A stretch of DNA of 64,000 bases, taken from contig NZ_CP025544.1 of NCBI RefSeq assembly GCF_003366055.1, positions 975,278 through 1,039,277 of the forward strand, read 5' to 3'. A program made the position numbers and the translations under genes. Below are positions 34,716-44,218 of this stretch, piece after piece. Each line of letters opens with the position of its first letter. The first letter of the stretch is position 1. The DNA is from Candidatus Chromulinivorax destructor. GTDB taxonomy: Bacteria > Babelota > Babeliae > Babelales > Chromulinivoraceae. The notes beneath the pieces are model-generated. The model was not told where the DNA came from. It did not search any database and saw only the letters and a program-made list of their open reading frames with translations.

Positions 34716-37700
34716 ATGTTTCAGGTTCAAATTTTTATGTTGTATTTTATCTTATTTTTCTCACACCTTCTAGCAGAAAATCCTTTAACAAAAAATATAG
34801 CTGTGCATAAAGTTATGCAGTCACGTCAAGTAGTTGTATCTCAAAATCAGGAACAAACGCAGCTTGCTCAAGATTCATTATCACGGGATCGAAAATCAGA
34901 TGTAGTTGCTTTAATACTTTACCAAAAAGAAAAGAATCAAGCGCTAGAATTGAAGTTAGAGATAACAAATGAAGCAATAACATTTGATATCGATGCAGTA
35001 ACGTCTTACATTGTGTATTTCATCAGTAAGCAAAAAGAAGCATTCAAAAGGCTATTGATATCTTTTTGTGATAAAGATGATGGTATGTGGGTTCAGCTTG
35101 AGGATGTTTATTTTAATGGCAGATATTATAAATATCATGTTTTATCACAAGCTGCAAGAAACGGTACACAGTGGGATAGTTGTACTTTATCGCCTTATGA
35201 TAAAAATCTTCATTACTTACATTTTGAGGATAGAAAACAGTTAGAAGCTGCTTTAGGTGGTGGAGCTTCAGTTGATTATATATATCAATTGGCAGGGCTT
35301 TATCCTGATGGATCGCCATATTCAGGTGACATGGTAGTAAGTAATTCTCCACAAGAAAAGCCATCAGGTCGAGTGCCAAAGCTGTCATCAGATGGAACGC
35401 CATTGTCAAAGGGTGCTCAAGGTAATGGCCAAACAGGGTCTGGCGATGGATCAACTACAGATCCTCAGGCAAAGTATCAAGTAAATCAACAAAAATCAGT
35501 ATCGCAACCATTAAATTCACAATCATCGCTGTACAATCCAGGTACCTTGCAAAAAACTGACACACAGCAAGCAATCACTGAAAACAATATCAGGAACCAA
35601 GATTTAAAGGCGTGTGCAAATTTTGAGAACTATCTTAGCAATAAATATCCTGAGTTAGAAAGTTTGATTTTGCAGGATAGGAAAGATGTATTTAATGCTC
35701 ACAATGGAGTAATGAGTACATACAAATCTGAAAATCCAGGAAGGGTTGTTAGCTTTTTTGGTAAAAAACCTGAAGTGCATGATAGTTATACTTCTCAGCA
35801 AGTTGAATACGCACAGCGTATTTTAAAAGAAGGACAAAAAAATCCTCATCGTCATAGAGCTAAAGCGATTCAACAAGCAAATAAAATTATTCAAGTTGAT
35901 GCAGTTGCAAAAGCAGAAGCATTAAAAAAAGAGCAAGAACGAAAAGCTGCTGAAAAAAAAGCTGCAGATGAAAAAAAGGCTTTTGATGATCAGCAAGCTA
36001 AATTACATGACATGCAAAAAAAGCAGAAAAATAATCAACCTGTATCACAAAAACCTCCCATTAAGAGTTCGAATAATTCTTTTGGTACACAGGTATTGCA
36101 AGCTGCAGTCTCAGCCTATATACAAGATTGTCAGCAAGGAGGTTTGCAAAGAAGAGAACATGAAAGAAACATGCAAGAAGAGCAGTATCAAGCTGTTACA
36201 TATCAAAGGTACCTACAACAAAGAAAAATTGAAGAACAGCGAACAAATCTTATTCAGCAAAAATATATCCAAGAAAAAAAAGCTGAAATAGCTTTTTTAG
36301 ATCAGCAGGGGTATACGTACGAACCATCAGAGCAAGATTTTATAGAGTTAGTAGCAAATCAACTTCGTTTAGAATCTGCTCGAAACAGTTATAGTTCGAT
36401 GAGTAGCTTGTCATACGATTATTTGATGAGTAGCAAGTCAAGCAATCTTAAAAAAATCATAGCGGATAGTGATGCAAAGGTTGCGTATCTACAAAATAAA
36501 ATTGCAAAAGATCGATACGATTGGCATGCAAAATCGTTGCAGGAAATAGCTGGTACCAGCAAATCGGGAAGTACAGCTGTTCAACAAGCAAAAAATAGTC
36601 GATTGGTAGATGCTCACAATATAGATGATTTTGCATCATCAAAAATATTGATAAAAGATTCTGAACATCGTTATACCATGCCAAGTTCTGTTGCGAACGC
36701 TATTCGTGGCAAGCTTATTGATCGTGATAATGAATATTCTGGCAAAGTCAGTGCAGATGAAATTACTATCATAAATTATATGCTTGATGCGATGGGTAAA
36801 GCTAACAATAGTATGACGGTTGAATTTGCTCAAGCAGGCTTGCAAGCTTGTGATGATGCTCAGCATGCAAAGAGCGATCAAGAGCGTGCTTACCATAAAG
36901 AACAAGCGCAGCTTTATTATAACAAAATAAAAAATAGCCAAACTAACTATTCACTTGCAAATAAAGCAACACCAGTTCAAGCATCTGATCTTGCTACCAT
37001 GTTGCAAAATTATAACAGCGTTATCGGTCAGCATAAAAATGCAGCAGCATTAGATTCTCAAAAAAACCATAACCCGTTTATTGACCGGCTTGAAAAACGA
37101 GCACAAGCGATAACGCAATCGCAAGAGCAGCTACGTACCAACAAGCTTGTGCGTGCTGATTTTAAAATGAGTTCACAAGCTCGTGGTTATTTAATGGCCA
37201 ATCATCTTAATTATGCAGCATTTGATCCGTCTGAAGGAACAAGCATTCAGCATTGTTTAACGCAAGAAAATTTAGACATTATAGAATCAGCGGTTCAAAC
37301 TGCTCATCGTTATGAACACCAGCCAGAGACTAAAAAAATTGTTAAACAGATTTGTAATCAAGCAATCACCGCGCAACAACTTAATCAAAGATCGCAGGTG
37401 CAAGCAGCAGCTTTGCTAACTGATTTAAACTATATCAATGCTTATTTTGCACAAATCCCTGAGGGTCAAAATATATTCTTAGATCTTGCGATTGGCACTG
37501 CACAAGGGCACGCTCAATTTTTATGTAAATGGGCACATTTTTTTAAAAACTTGTACCAAGATCCACGCCATTCTGTTCATGAAATGGGCAAAGACTTACG
37601 TGCTATTGCAAATGCTTTATCTGGTGTAGCATCTGCAGTCTATGATTTTACACCGTTAGCAACCAATATTGATACGGCGTTCGATTCTTTTGGATTTCAA

Positions 37701-38888
37701 CCAGATAAAAATAAAAATGCTGATGGTACTGTAAAAACTTATGCAGATCAACGCAGCCTGAAAAAAATGCAGACGATTGAACATCTTCTTTCTACAAGTC
37801 GTTCGTTTGTTGAATATATCCAAAAAAGCTCTTTACGCAAAATCACCACAGATACAACAGAATTCGCAGATGGCATGGCGGTTGATGGGTACCTTACCCA
37901 CAAAGCAATGACGTTAGCCGGTTCGTTAGCACAGCAGGTAGGGCAAAATATTAGTCTAGCAGGTGATAGCATGTATAATCTATTACCGCCTGAGCTCATG
38001 GATGATGTTGTGACCTATGCAACAACATGCAAGGGTGACACACTTGCCTTGACTGAAAAAACAGCTATTGATCTTGGAGCAGCTGCAGTACATCAAGCAG
38101 CTGTAAATAAAGCTCTTCAAGCTGAAAAAATTGCTGAAAAGAAGAAATTAATTAATAGTACTGTCAATAAAATTACCAAGACAAATCAACAACATATAAC
38201 AAATTTTACAAAATCAATGGAATCTCATCTTGTGTATGACAAAGTTCTTAATCCAGAGCGGCTTAAAACTATTAATGATATACCACAAATTAATTTATAC
38301 AGAGACTTTACGAATAATTTTAGCCCAGAAGGTTTAGCTAAATTAAAACCAGAAGAAATTTTACATCTTAATTTATGTGAATGGTTGGAGCCTCGGGCAA
38401 GAGCTATAAATGAAAATTTGAAAAAAACGGGTGGAATTAAAATAGTTGAAATAAGAGATTCTATACAATGTGTTACAGATATTCATGAATTTGATTTATT
38501 TCATTCATTATTGGGTGATGTCAAACCAGGATCAATTCGTTCTCATACTTCTGGAGGACATTTAATGATCCCTGAATTAAAAGCAGCTCTTTTAGATATA
38601 GCTGAAATTAAACATGTTAGAAATGAATTTTTTGATATGGCAATTCAGTATGCCGGAAGAGAAGCAGATGCATATATAAATAAAACTTTTTTTCCTTTCG
38701 GGACATCGGTAGAAGAGGCTGTTGAAATAATAGAAAGAAGTATTAAAATGCCTAAAAAAATAGATTTTGATGTAATCAATAATATAGGAAGAGTCCCTGT
38801 TTATATTACAGATACATTAGATAATGAATTTGGTATTTATATATATAAAGGGGTTGCAAGATTTTATCCGATGAGACCTATAAAATAA
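34716..38888 (+). CDS. Very large exported protein with C-terminal EndoU-like nuclease domain (candidate polymorphic toxin 2)
   Basis: The signal peptide is MFQVQIFMLYFILFFSHLLA; an ATG 7 codons later is also possible. A compact N-terminal region (to about 200), a low-complexity Gly/Ser/Gln linker, then long Gln/Lys/Ala coiled coils and an Ala-rich segment with IGTAQGHAQF (also GTAQG in toxin 1) follow. The C-terminus fits EndoU: FHSLLGD (His 1263), SGGH (His 1282), NKTFFPFGTSVEEAVEII (Lys 1323), and closing strands FGIYIYKGVARFYPM. The final 0.7 kb looks more AT-rich than the central part, as if the toxin end was exchanged. Two small acidic genes follow. An RNase toxin role is inferred from motifs and context. 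Confidence 0.72.
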   Translation: MFQVQIFMLYFILFFSHLLAENPLTKNIAVHKVMQSRQVVVSQNQEQTQLAQDSLSRDRKSDVVALILYQKEKNQALELKLEITNEAITFDIDAVTSYIVYFISKQKEAFKRLLISFCDKDDGMWVQLEDVYFNGRYYKYHVLSQAARNGTQWDSCTLSPYDKNLHYLHFEDRKQLEAALGGGASVDYIYQLAGLYPDGSPYSGDMVVSNSPQEKPSGRVPKLSSDGTPLSKGAQGNGQTGSGDGSTTDPQAKYQVNQQKSVSQPLNSQSSLYNPGTLQKTDTQQAITENNIRNQDLKACANFENYLSNKYPELESLILQDRKDVFNAHNGVMSTYKSENPGRVVSFFGKKPEVHDSYTSQQVEYAQRILKEGQKNPHRHRAKAIQQANKIIQVDAVAKAEALKKEQERKAAEKKAADEKKAFDDQQAKLHDMQKKQKNNQPVSQKPPIKSSNNSFGTQVLQAAVSAYIQDCQQGGLQRREHERNMQEEQYQAVTYQRYLQQRKIEEQRTNLIQQKYIQEKKAEIAFLDQQGYTYEPSEQDFIELVANQLRLESARNSYSSMSSLSYDYLMSSKSSNLKKIIADSDAKVAYLQNKIAKDRYDWHAKSLQEIAGTSKSGSTAVQQAKNSRLVDAHNIDDFASSKILIKDSEHRYTMPSSVANAIRGKLIDRDNEYSGKVSADEITIINYMLDAMGKANNSMTVEFAQAGLQACDDAQHAKSDQERAYHKEQAQLYYNKIKNSQTNYSLANKATPVQASDLATMLQNYNSVIGQHKNAAALDSQKNHNPFIDRLEKRAQAITQSQEQLRTNKLVRADFKMSSQARGYLMANHLNYAAFDPSEGTSIQHCLTQENLDIIESAVQTAHRYEHQPETKKIVKQICNQAITAQQLNQRSQVQAAALLTDLNYINAYFAQIPEGQNIFLDLAIGTAQGHAQFLCKWAHFFKNLYQDPRHSVHEMGKDLRAIANALSGVASAVYDFTPLATNIDTAFDSFGFQPDKNKNADGTVKTYADQRSLKKMQTIEHLLSTSRSFVEYIQKSSLRKITTDTTEFADGMAVDGYLTHKAMTLAGSLAQQVGQNISLAGDSMYNLLPPELMDDVVTYATTCKGDTLALTEKTAIDLGAAAVHQAAVNKALQAEKIAEKKKLINSTVNKITKTNQQHITNFTKSMESHLVYDKVLNPERLKTINDIPQINLYRDFTNNFSPEGLAKLKPEEILHLNLCEWLEPRARAINENLKKTGGIKIVEIRDSIQCVTDIHEFDLFHSLLGDVKPGSIRSHTSGGHLMIPELKAALLDIAEIKHVRNEFFDMAIQYAGREADAYINKTFFPFGTSVEEAVEIIERSIKMPKKIDFDVINNIGRVPVYITDTLDNEFGIYIYKGVARFYPMRPIK

Positions 38889-38900
38889 AGGCGGTTAATA

Positions 38901-39431
38901 ATGATTATTAAAGATAGTACACAATTAAGATACAGCGTAGGATTTCATGTTTTTTTTACTATAAAGCCTGAGATACAAACTTCTATTTGTTTAGTTAATA
39001 TATTTTTTAGGGAAAATTTACGTTATCTTAAAGATGAAGATGAATTAAATTTTAAACAAAATATAAAAAAACTTTTAGAGCATGGGATGGGATTTGAAAA
39101 TATTTATGTGAGTGTTGATCAGGTTCATCATTTAGTATATCTGAGTGAGTATGAGAATGACTTCTATCGATCAATAAGTGATGAAATAGAAGCATTGCTT
39201 GAAGAGCAAAATTTTATAGAACTTTGTAAAATTGGATTTTTAGATCACGTCGTTTTAACAAAAGATAATTTACATGATGTTATACTAATATGGGATAAAG
39301 CTTTAAAAGAGCAGTCACCTTTTCTTTTACTTTATCTTGATGATAAGAGTTGGTACAATGTGTTGCCATTTGAGACAGAAGAAGCTATGCAAAAATTTGT
39401 AGCTGATCATACTCAGCACGAAACTATCTAA
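38901..39431 (+). CDS. Candidate immunity protein for toxin 2 (176 aa)
   Basis: It begins 12 bp after the toxin-like gene, the same spacing as at the first locus, with AAGGCGG before the ATG. There is no signal peptide and it is acidic. The C-terminal half (ISDEIEALLEEQNFIELCK, then FLLLYLDDKSWYNVLPFETE and AMQKFVADHTQHE) is closely related to the next gene and more distantly to the 157-aa gene. It is followed by a hairpin at 39446-39476. A cognate immunity role is inferred. Confidence 0.65.
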   Translation: MIIKDSTQLRYSVGFHVFFTIKPEIQTSICLVNIFFRENLRYLKDEDELNFKQNIKKLLEHGMGFENIYVSVDQVHHLVYLSEYENDFYRSISDEIEALLEEQNFIELCKIGFLDHVVLTKDNLHDVILIWDKALKEQSPFLLLYLDDKSWYNVLPFETEEAMQKFVADHTQHETI

Positions 39432-39445
39432 AGTAATTAATTTGT

Positions 39446-39476
39446 AAGGCGCATTTCATTTATTTGATTGTGCCTT
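39446..39476 (+). terminator. Terminator after the first small gene
   Basis: AAGGCGCA and TGTGCCTT pair around an AT-rich loop, followed by ATTTCTTTT. The same AAGGCGCA stem is repeated in the terminator at 40118. Confidence 0.6.
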
Positions 39477-39572
39477 ATTTCTTTTGAATTTCTCAATGAG
39501 CATTTTATAAAAACCATTGTACGATTTCATCCTGTAAATCCTAAATCTATTAAAAAATAAAGAAATGTTATT

Positions 39573-40112
39573 ATGAAAATTAAACAAACAGCTCAATTAA
39601 GATTTAATATAATTTTTAATCGTTTTTTTCCTGCAAAGCGGACTATAAATAAGCCTATATCTTTTATATATTTATTTTTTTTAGATGCGACTGGAGCAAT
39701 TTATGGAGCTGGAGTTGAAAATTATATAGAGGAATTAAAGACTATTTACAGAGAAGGTATGAATTTTCAAATGATCGAATTGAGTTTGGATTATGAAAAT
39801 CAACTTGCTTATATCAATGAACCATTTGATAATTCAAAAAAAGAAATAACTCCTGAAATAGATGCATTAATAGAATCTCAAGCAACAGTAGAGCTTTGTC
39901 GTAGAGATTTTATGGGATACGCTGTTATGACTCAGGATAATTTATTTCATTTGTTGCGAGCATGGAATAAAATTTTACATAAAAATTCTTTATTTGCTTT
40001 AATTTATCTTGATGATAAAGATTGGTATGATGTATTGCCATTTGACACGCAAGAGGCTATGGAGAAATTTGTAGCTGATCATACACAGCAAGAAATAGCT
40101 GAAAATAAGTAA
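39573..40112 (+). CDS. Second candidate immunity protein (179 aa), no adjacent toxin
   Basis: It is a close paralogue of the 176-aa protein: ITPEIDALIESQATVELCRR, FALIYLDDKDWYDVLPFDTQ and AMEKFVADHTQQE correspond to matching segments. It lies 141 bp downstream with its own start and terminator. There is no signal peptide. Extra immunity copies without their own toxin are common at polymorphic toxin loci, where they protect against toxins of related strains; that meaning is inferred here. Confidence 0.65.
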   Translation: MKIKQTAQLRFNIIFNRFFPAKRTINKPISFIYLFFLDATGAIYGAGVENYIEELKTIYREGMNFQMIELSLDYENQLAYINEPFDNSKKEITPEIDALIESQATVELCRRDFMGYAVMTQDNLFHLLRAWNKILHKNSLFALIYLDDKDWYDVLPFDTQEAMEKFVADHTQQEIAENK

Positions 40113-40117
40113 ATAAT

Positions 40118-40148
40118 AAGGCGCAATTCATGAAGTGAATTGCGCCTT
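40118..40148. terminator. Terminator after the second small gene
   Basis: AAGGCGCAATTCA and TGAATTGCGCCTT form a perfect 13-bp stem with loop TGAAG, then a T-rich tract. It lies between converging genes. Confidence 0.85.
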
Positions 40149-40181
40149 GTTTTCTGTTCAGCAGTAATTTTTTGGAATGAA

Positions 40182-40709
40182 TTATTTGTTAAAATTTTTT
40201 AACATAACCATTAATGCAGCTTCCCCATCGCATAAAATAAGAGCACGGGCTTGTTCTTCGCAGACGGTTGGAATTCCTTCAGCATTTTGTTGAGCGTCTT
40301 TTTTGATGCTTTCTAAACATTTGCTAAAATTTGCTTCTGCCTTAAGATATTTTAATCGTTTATTTGCTTCTTCTGTTCTAACTTCTGCTTCTGCTTGTTT
40401 TGCGATATCTTCTTTTTTTGGAAACATCCAGTCATATGCAACAGTTCCAGTTTTCAAAAGAGCAGCGCTTGTAAGACCTATTACACCCTTATTAATTTCG
40501 TCCTTATTAGCCTCTGCTTGTTTAGATAATTCTGAACAAATTTGATCGCTGTTTTGAGTAATTTTTGTCCATATATACCAGCTGTTTTCTGAGATATTTG
40601 CAATGACATAGGTAATTAATTGATTTATTGGTTCATCTGAAGCATGCAATGATTGGCTGTTTGAAACAGCTGTTAATAGTAACAGATGTAAGATAAATTT
40701 TTTATACAT
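40182..40709 (-). CDS. Exported protein of unknown function (175 aa)
   Basis: The signal peptide is MYKKFILHLLLLTAVSNSQS, ending near LHAS. AAGGAATTTT precedes the ATG. The mature chain is helical with a short hydrophobic stretch (GVIGLTSAALLKTGTVAYDW), then a charged coiled coil (KQAEAEVRTEEANKRLKYLK) and several Cys (KCLESI, PTVCEEQ, LILCDGE). No family recognised. It faces the immunity-like genes across a terminator, so a joint role is not indicated. Confidence 0.7.
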   Translation of the reverse strand: MYKKFILHLLLLTAVSNSQSLHASDEPINQLITYVIANISENSWYIWTKITQNSDQICSELSKQAEANKDEINKGVIGLTSAALLKTGTVAYDWMFPKKEDIAKQAEAEVRTEEANKRLKYLKAEANFSKCLESIKKDAQQNAEGIPTVCEEQARALILCDGEAALMVMLKNFNK

Positions 40710-41139
40710 TTTTAAAATTCCTTGAGTGTTATTTGAAAAGTGATTGGTATCGGTATGACAACAAATTAACTGCTTATTAGTACATTAATTTTTAAACTAT
40801 GCCTTTCATATTTAATTGATGAGTGATGGGATATTGAATATTTCATTGTGCTATAATACATTGCTATGTGCACTGTTAATTTCGATCAAGATTGATATTT
40901 TCTAACAGCTTAATTCCATATGAATTGCACTTGGTGATAATTTATTCAAATTGAAAACATTGATTGAGTCGTGTTCTATATAATAATAATATACGACTAC
41001 AGAATGTTCGTCCAGTAGAAATAAAGAAGATTGTAAACATATTAAATTCGATTCACATGCATTATTTATTGATGTATTCTGTAACATAATAAAGTGCTGT
41101 TAAAAAATATTTTTAAATAAATTTATAAAGGTTAAATTC
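40710..41139. other. 430-bp AT-rich divergent gap
   Basis: It separates a minus-strand and a plus-strand exported-protein gene. A 61-codon minus-strand frame at 40902-41087 has no ribosome-binding site and a non-descript product, so I do not call it. No repeat-family copy is visible. Confidence 0.45.
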
Positions 41140-41739
41140 GTGATACATTTTACAAAAAAATTCTATGCAATGATGTTTGTTGTCTTTTGCATGTCGAACA
41201 TTATGCAGTCACATGACATGAGTGATGAAGAAGGCAGAACAGAAATTATGAATTATGTGATAGCGATAGAAAAAGAGATTGCATTAAAAAAGTCTGAACT
41301 CGAAAAACTTTGGAGTACTTATTTTTATACTAAAATAACTGTTACTAATAATGCGCTTATTAAAGATACAGGCATGCAATATTATGATTTTACAACTTTA
41401 AGAAAAGCTTATACGACTGAGGCAGATGTTGAGCATTATAAAAAAGTTAAAGATGAATATAACTCATTTATTAAAGATATACGTGATAACATTAAAAGTA
41501 TGGTTTTGGATGGTGCCAACTTACAAGCACGTGATGTAAAGGGTAAATCTGTTTCAGATTATTGTTGTTCATGGGAAATGTATGATATTTTACACGAATT
41601 GGGTGCACCAAGAACACTTAACCAAGAATTTTGGGGAGCTATTGTAGGTGGTGTAGTAATTACCTCATCAGGTGCTGTAATTATAACAGCGGCTGCTGTT
41701 GTTGCAACGGCTTGTTATAGAGCTTGTTTTCCTCAGTAA
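41140..41739 (+). CDS. Exported or membrane-anchored protein with one ankyrin-like repeat (199 aa)
   Basis: The start is a GTG at 41140 preceded by AAAGG. A signal-like N-terminus (FYAMMFVVFCMSNIMQSHD) leads to a charged helical region and then NIKSMVLDGANLQARDVKGK with SVSDYCCSWEMYDILHELGA, resembling one and a half ankyrin repeats. The C-terminus holds a hydrophobic segment (GAIVGGVVITSSGAVIITAA) that should anchor it in a membrane. It converges with two ankyrin genes, with which it may share ancestry. Function unknown. Confidence 0.7.
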   Translation: MIHFTKKFYAMMFVVFCMSNIMQSHDMSDEEGRTEIMNYVIAIEKEIALKKSELEKLWSTYFYTKITVTNNALIKDTGMQYYDFTTLRKAYTTEADVEHYKKVKDEYNSFIKDIRDNIKSMVLDGANLQARDVKGKSVSDYCCSWEMYDILHELGAPRTLNQEFWGAIVGGVVITSSGAVIITAAAVVATACYRACFPQ

Positions 41740-41770
41740 GCATAGCTAAATTATAAGCTGCCATATTTTA

Positions 41771-41815
41771 AAAAGGGAGAGGTATAGATTTGTTGTCTAT
41801 ATCTCTCCCTTTTTT
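41771..41815. terminator. Bidirectional terminator
   Basis: AAAAGGGAGAGGTATAGA and TCTATATCTCTCCCTTTTTT form a long stem between converging genes. Confidence 0.85.
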
Positions 41816-41832
41816 GTTAAAAAATTATATTT

Positions 41833-42702
41833 CTAAATCCAGAATTCGTACCAGGCTTTTGATGCAGGATCTTCAAGCAGTTCTATGAGGTTGGTATTTC
41901 CTGACTGTTGAGCGTATGCCAAAGCCGTCAGCCCGCAAGCATCGCTGATATTTTTATCTGCGCCTGCAGCAAGAAGTAACTGAATCATCTCAACATTATT
42001 TTGTAGCGATGCGATGATTAACGCTGTTTGGCCATCATTATTTTGTAGATTAAGATCAGCGCCATGATTAATATACAGTTGCATGAGTTCAATTGTATCA
42101 TGCAGAGCTGCTTGCATGAGAAGCGTCTGACCATTTTGATCTTGGTAATTAATATTGATACCTGAAGTAATGAATATTTTAATAGCTTTTATTTCTTCAT
42201 CATCGTCATTACTCTCATGAGCAAACATTATCATGAGCTCCATCACGCTGTTTCGGTTATTATCCCTTGGTAGACAGCCCGATTCGATAAGCAGTTCTTT
42301 CATTTCGATATAATTAAAAAAAATTGTTAGCGATACAAGTGTTATCTTATCCATGATGCGAAGATGTTCATTTGCGCCATATTGAATGAGTGTATATGCA
42401 ATATAAAAATCGTTCCTAGCCACAGCAAAGCTTAAAGGTGTTGACCCACAATTATTTCTAATCTCAAGATTTGCACCATATGCAAGCAACATGCGTACGG
42501 CATCAAGATCTTGACCATCGACAGCATGCATCAAAGCTGTGTTTCCATCTTCATCTTGAGCATCGATATCGATACCATCTTGTATAGCAATCTTCATTGC
42601 ATGAATATCACCGCGGTATGCCGCTTGCATGAGGTCATTTTGCCCGTACGAAATATTCATAAAACCAAGACACAGTAGAGTTAACAGTATTATTTTTTTC
42701 AT
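41833..42702 (-). CDS. Exported ankyrin-repeat protein (289 aa)
   Basis: The signal peptide is MKKIILLTLLCLGFMNISYG, and QNDLMQAAYRGD begins the first repeat at once. About seven ankyrin repeats cover the rest, including GNTALMHAVDGQDLDAVRML, GSTPLSFAVARNDFYIAYTL, GQTLLMQAALHDTIELMQLY and GQTALIIASLQNNVEMIQLL. The end SKAWYEFWI matches SKPWYKFWK in the next gene, a shared C-terminal tag. The pair at 41833-43990 looks like a duplication. Binding partner unknown; export inferred. Confidence 0.87.
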   Translation of the reverse strand: MKKIILLTLLCLGFMNISYGQNDLMQAAYRGDIHAMKIAIQDGIDIDAQDEDGNTALMHAVDGQDLDAVRMLLAYGANLEIRNNCGSTPLSFAVARNDFYIAYTLIQYGANEHLRIMDKITLVSLTIFFNYIEMKELLIESGCLPRDNNRNSVMELMIMFAHESNDDDEEIKAIKIFITSGININYQDQNGQTLLMQAALHDTIELMQLYINHGADLNLQNNDGQTALIIASLQNNVEMIQLLLAAGADKNISDACGLTALAYAQQSGNTNLIELLEDPASKAWYEFWI

Positions 42703-42748
42703 GTATATCCTTATCGTATATTAAATAGTTAAAAATGATGATTTCTAA

Positions 42749-43990
42749 CTATTTCCAAAATTTATACCAAGGTTTTGAACTATTATTTTCTAATAATTCT
42801 ACGATATCTTTATGGCCTCTAAATGAAGCAATCCTACAAGCTGTGCAGTCTCCAGCAAAACGAATGTTTTTGTTAGCGCCTTTTTCAAGAAGAAAGCAAA
42901 CAGCTTGTATGCATCCATAATGAGCTGCATACATTAAAGCTGTTAAGCCATCTTTGCTTATACAATTAATTTTAGCACCATGATCAAGTACTATTTTCAT
43001 GAATTCAACGTCATTATTTGAAGCTAAACACATTAATGCAGTCCACGTATTACTACAAATATTAACATCTGCGCCATGTTCAATTAAAAGTTTCATAATT
43101 TTAGGTGCATTATACCTAGCTGCCATAATTAAAGGAGTTTCTCCTTTATGATTTTGTGCATTTATATGTGCGCCATGCTCAATAAGCAGTTGAGCAATTT
43201 CAACTTTGTCTGCATCGGTTGTGTACATTAAAGCTGTATATCCTGAATTACTTTCTAAATCAAGATGAGCACCATAGTGTAGAAGAAGTTTGACTATCTC
43301 AATGTTGTTTTGATAGATTGCAAGCATGAGGGCTGTTTCTTCACCGCCAGATTGCACATTAACGTTTGCGCCTAATTGTAGTAACCGACGTACTATTTTA
43401 TCCTGATTATTTTCAATTGCAGCCATTAAAGCTGTTTTTTTGAAGCGTGGTTCTTGAGCATTGATGTTAGCACCATGAATTAATAATGATGCTATTTTGT
43501 GTTCATAACCTAACCGAGCAAATGTTACCAATGCAGTTCCGTCGTCATATTGCTGTTGATCGAACCTTGCTTTATGACTAACGAGCATGTCAATTATTTC
43601 CTGTTTATCATCTTGAGCTTTCCATATTTTTTTATATTTGCTCACGCCTTGCTCGTCAAATAATGGAGCATCCATCATTTCTTGTAATCCATGAATTTCA
43701 TATAGCACTGCATATTGTAAAGCTGTTAAGCCCATGTTGTTTCGAGCGTTAACATCTGCCCCTTGCTTGAGTAAATATTCTACCATAGGAACATATCCAT
43801 AGTATGATGCTATCATTAAAGCTGTCGATTGATCAAGGTCTGTTGTATCAATAGTAATAGAACTATTGTATTCAAGCAGATCTTGCATCGCTCCCAAATT
43901 ATTAGCATATGCTGCTTGTATAAAATCATTTTGAGCTGGCATTACGGTAAAAAAGCTACAAAGCATGAGCAAGGTGACTATTTTTTTCAT
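42749..43990 (-). CDS. Exported ankyrin-repeat protein (413 aa)
   Basis: I start at 43990 (MKKIVTLLMLCSFFTVMPAQ), which parallels the neighbouring gene; a longer in-frame ATG lies at 44038. Neither has a clear ribosome-binding site. About ten or eleven repeats follow, for example STALMIASYYGYVPMVEYLL, ETALMLAIYQNNIEIVKLLL, YTALMYTTDADKVEIAQLLI and ETPLIMAARYNAPKIMKLLI. The C-terminal SKPWYKFWK is shared with the 289-aa protein. It is 46 bp upstream of that gene, so one transcript is likely. Host-directed protein binding is plausible but not shown. Confidence 0.85.
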   Translation of the reverse strand: MKKIVTLLMLCSFFTVMPAQNDFIQAAYANNLGAMQDLLEYNSSITIDTTDLDQSTALMIASYYGYVPMVEYLLKQGADVNARNNMGLTALQYAVLYEIHGLQEMMDAPLFDEQGVSKYKKIWKAQDDKQEIIDMLVSHKARFDQQQYDDGTALVTFARLGYEHKIASLLIHGANINAQEPRFKKTALMAAIENNQDKIVRRLLQLGANVNVQSGGEETALMLAIYQNNIEIVKLLLHYGAHLDLESNSGYTALMYTTDADKVEIAQLLIEHGAHINAQNHKGETPLIMAARYNAPKIMKLLIEHGADVNICSNTWTALMCLASNNDVEFMKIVLDHGAKINCISKDGLTALMYAAHYGCIQAVCFLLEKGANKNIRFAGDCTACRIASFRGHKDIVELLENNSSKPWYKFWK

Positions 43991-44152
43991 AGAAGAAAAA
44001 GGTTTGCATGATTGATTTATATTGTTTGATGTTTGCATGTTTAGAATCGATTCGATAATAAATGGTTGGCAAAATAGGGGTCAATTATTCAAGGGACAGT
44101 ATAAAACAATCCAGTAAAAATAATAGATGATGCAGCCCTTGTAAGCGCACCA

Positions 44153-44194
44153 AAAAAAAGACAGATCGACCAGCGTTGAGTTGATCGATCTGTC
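44153..44194 (-). terminator. Terminator of the OTU-like gene
   Basis: On the minus strand GACAGATCGA and TCGATCTGTC pair around a loop and are followed by a run of eight T. Confidence 0.8.
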
Positions 44195-44218
44195 GTAAAA
44201 TTATCTATAGATAGACTA

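Noticed and set aside
40902-41087. 61-codon minus-strand frame in the gap before the 199-aa gene
   Set aside because: No ribosome-binding site, no signal peptide or recognisable motif, and a composition like the surrounding AT-rich gap.
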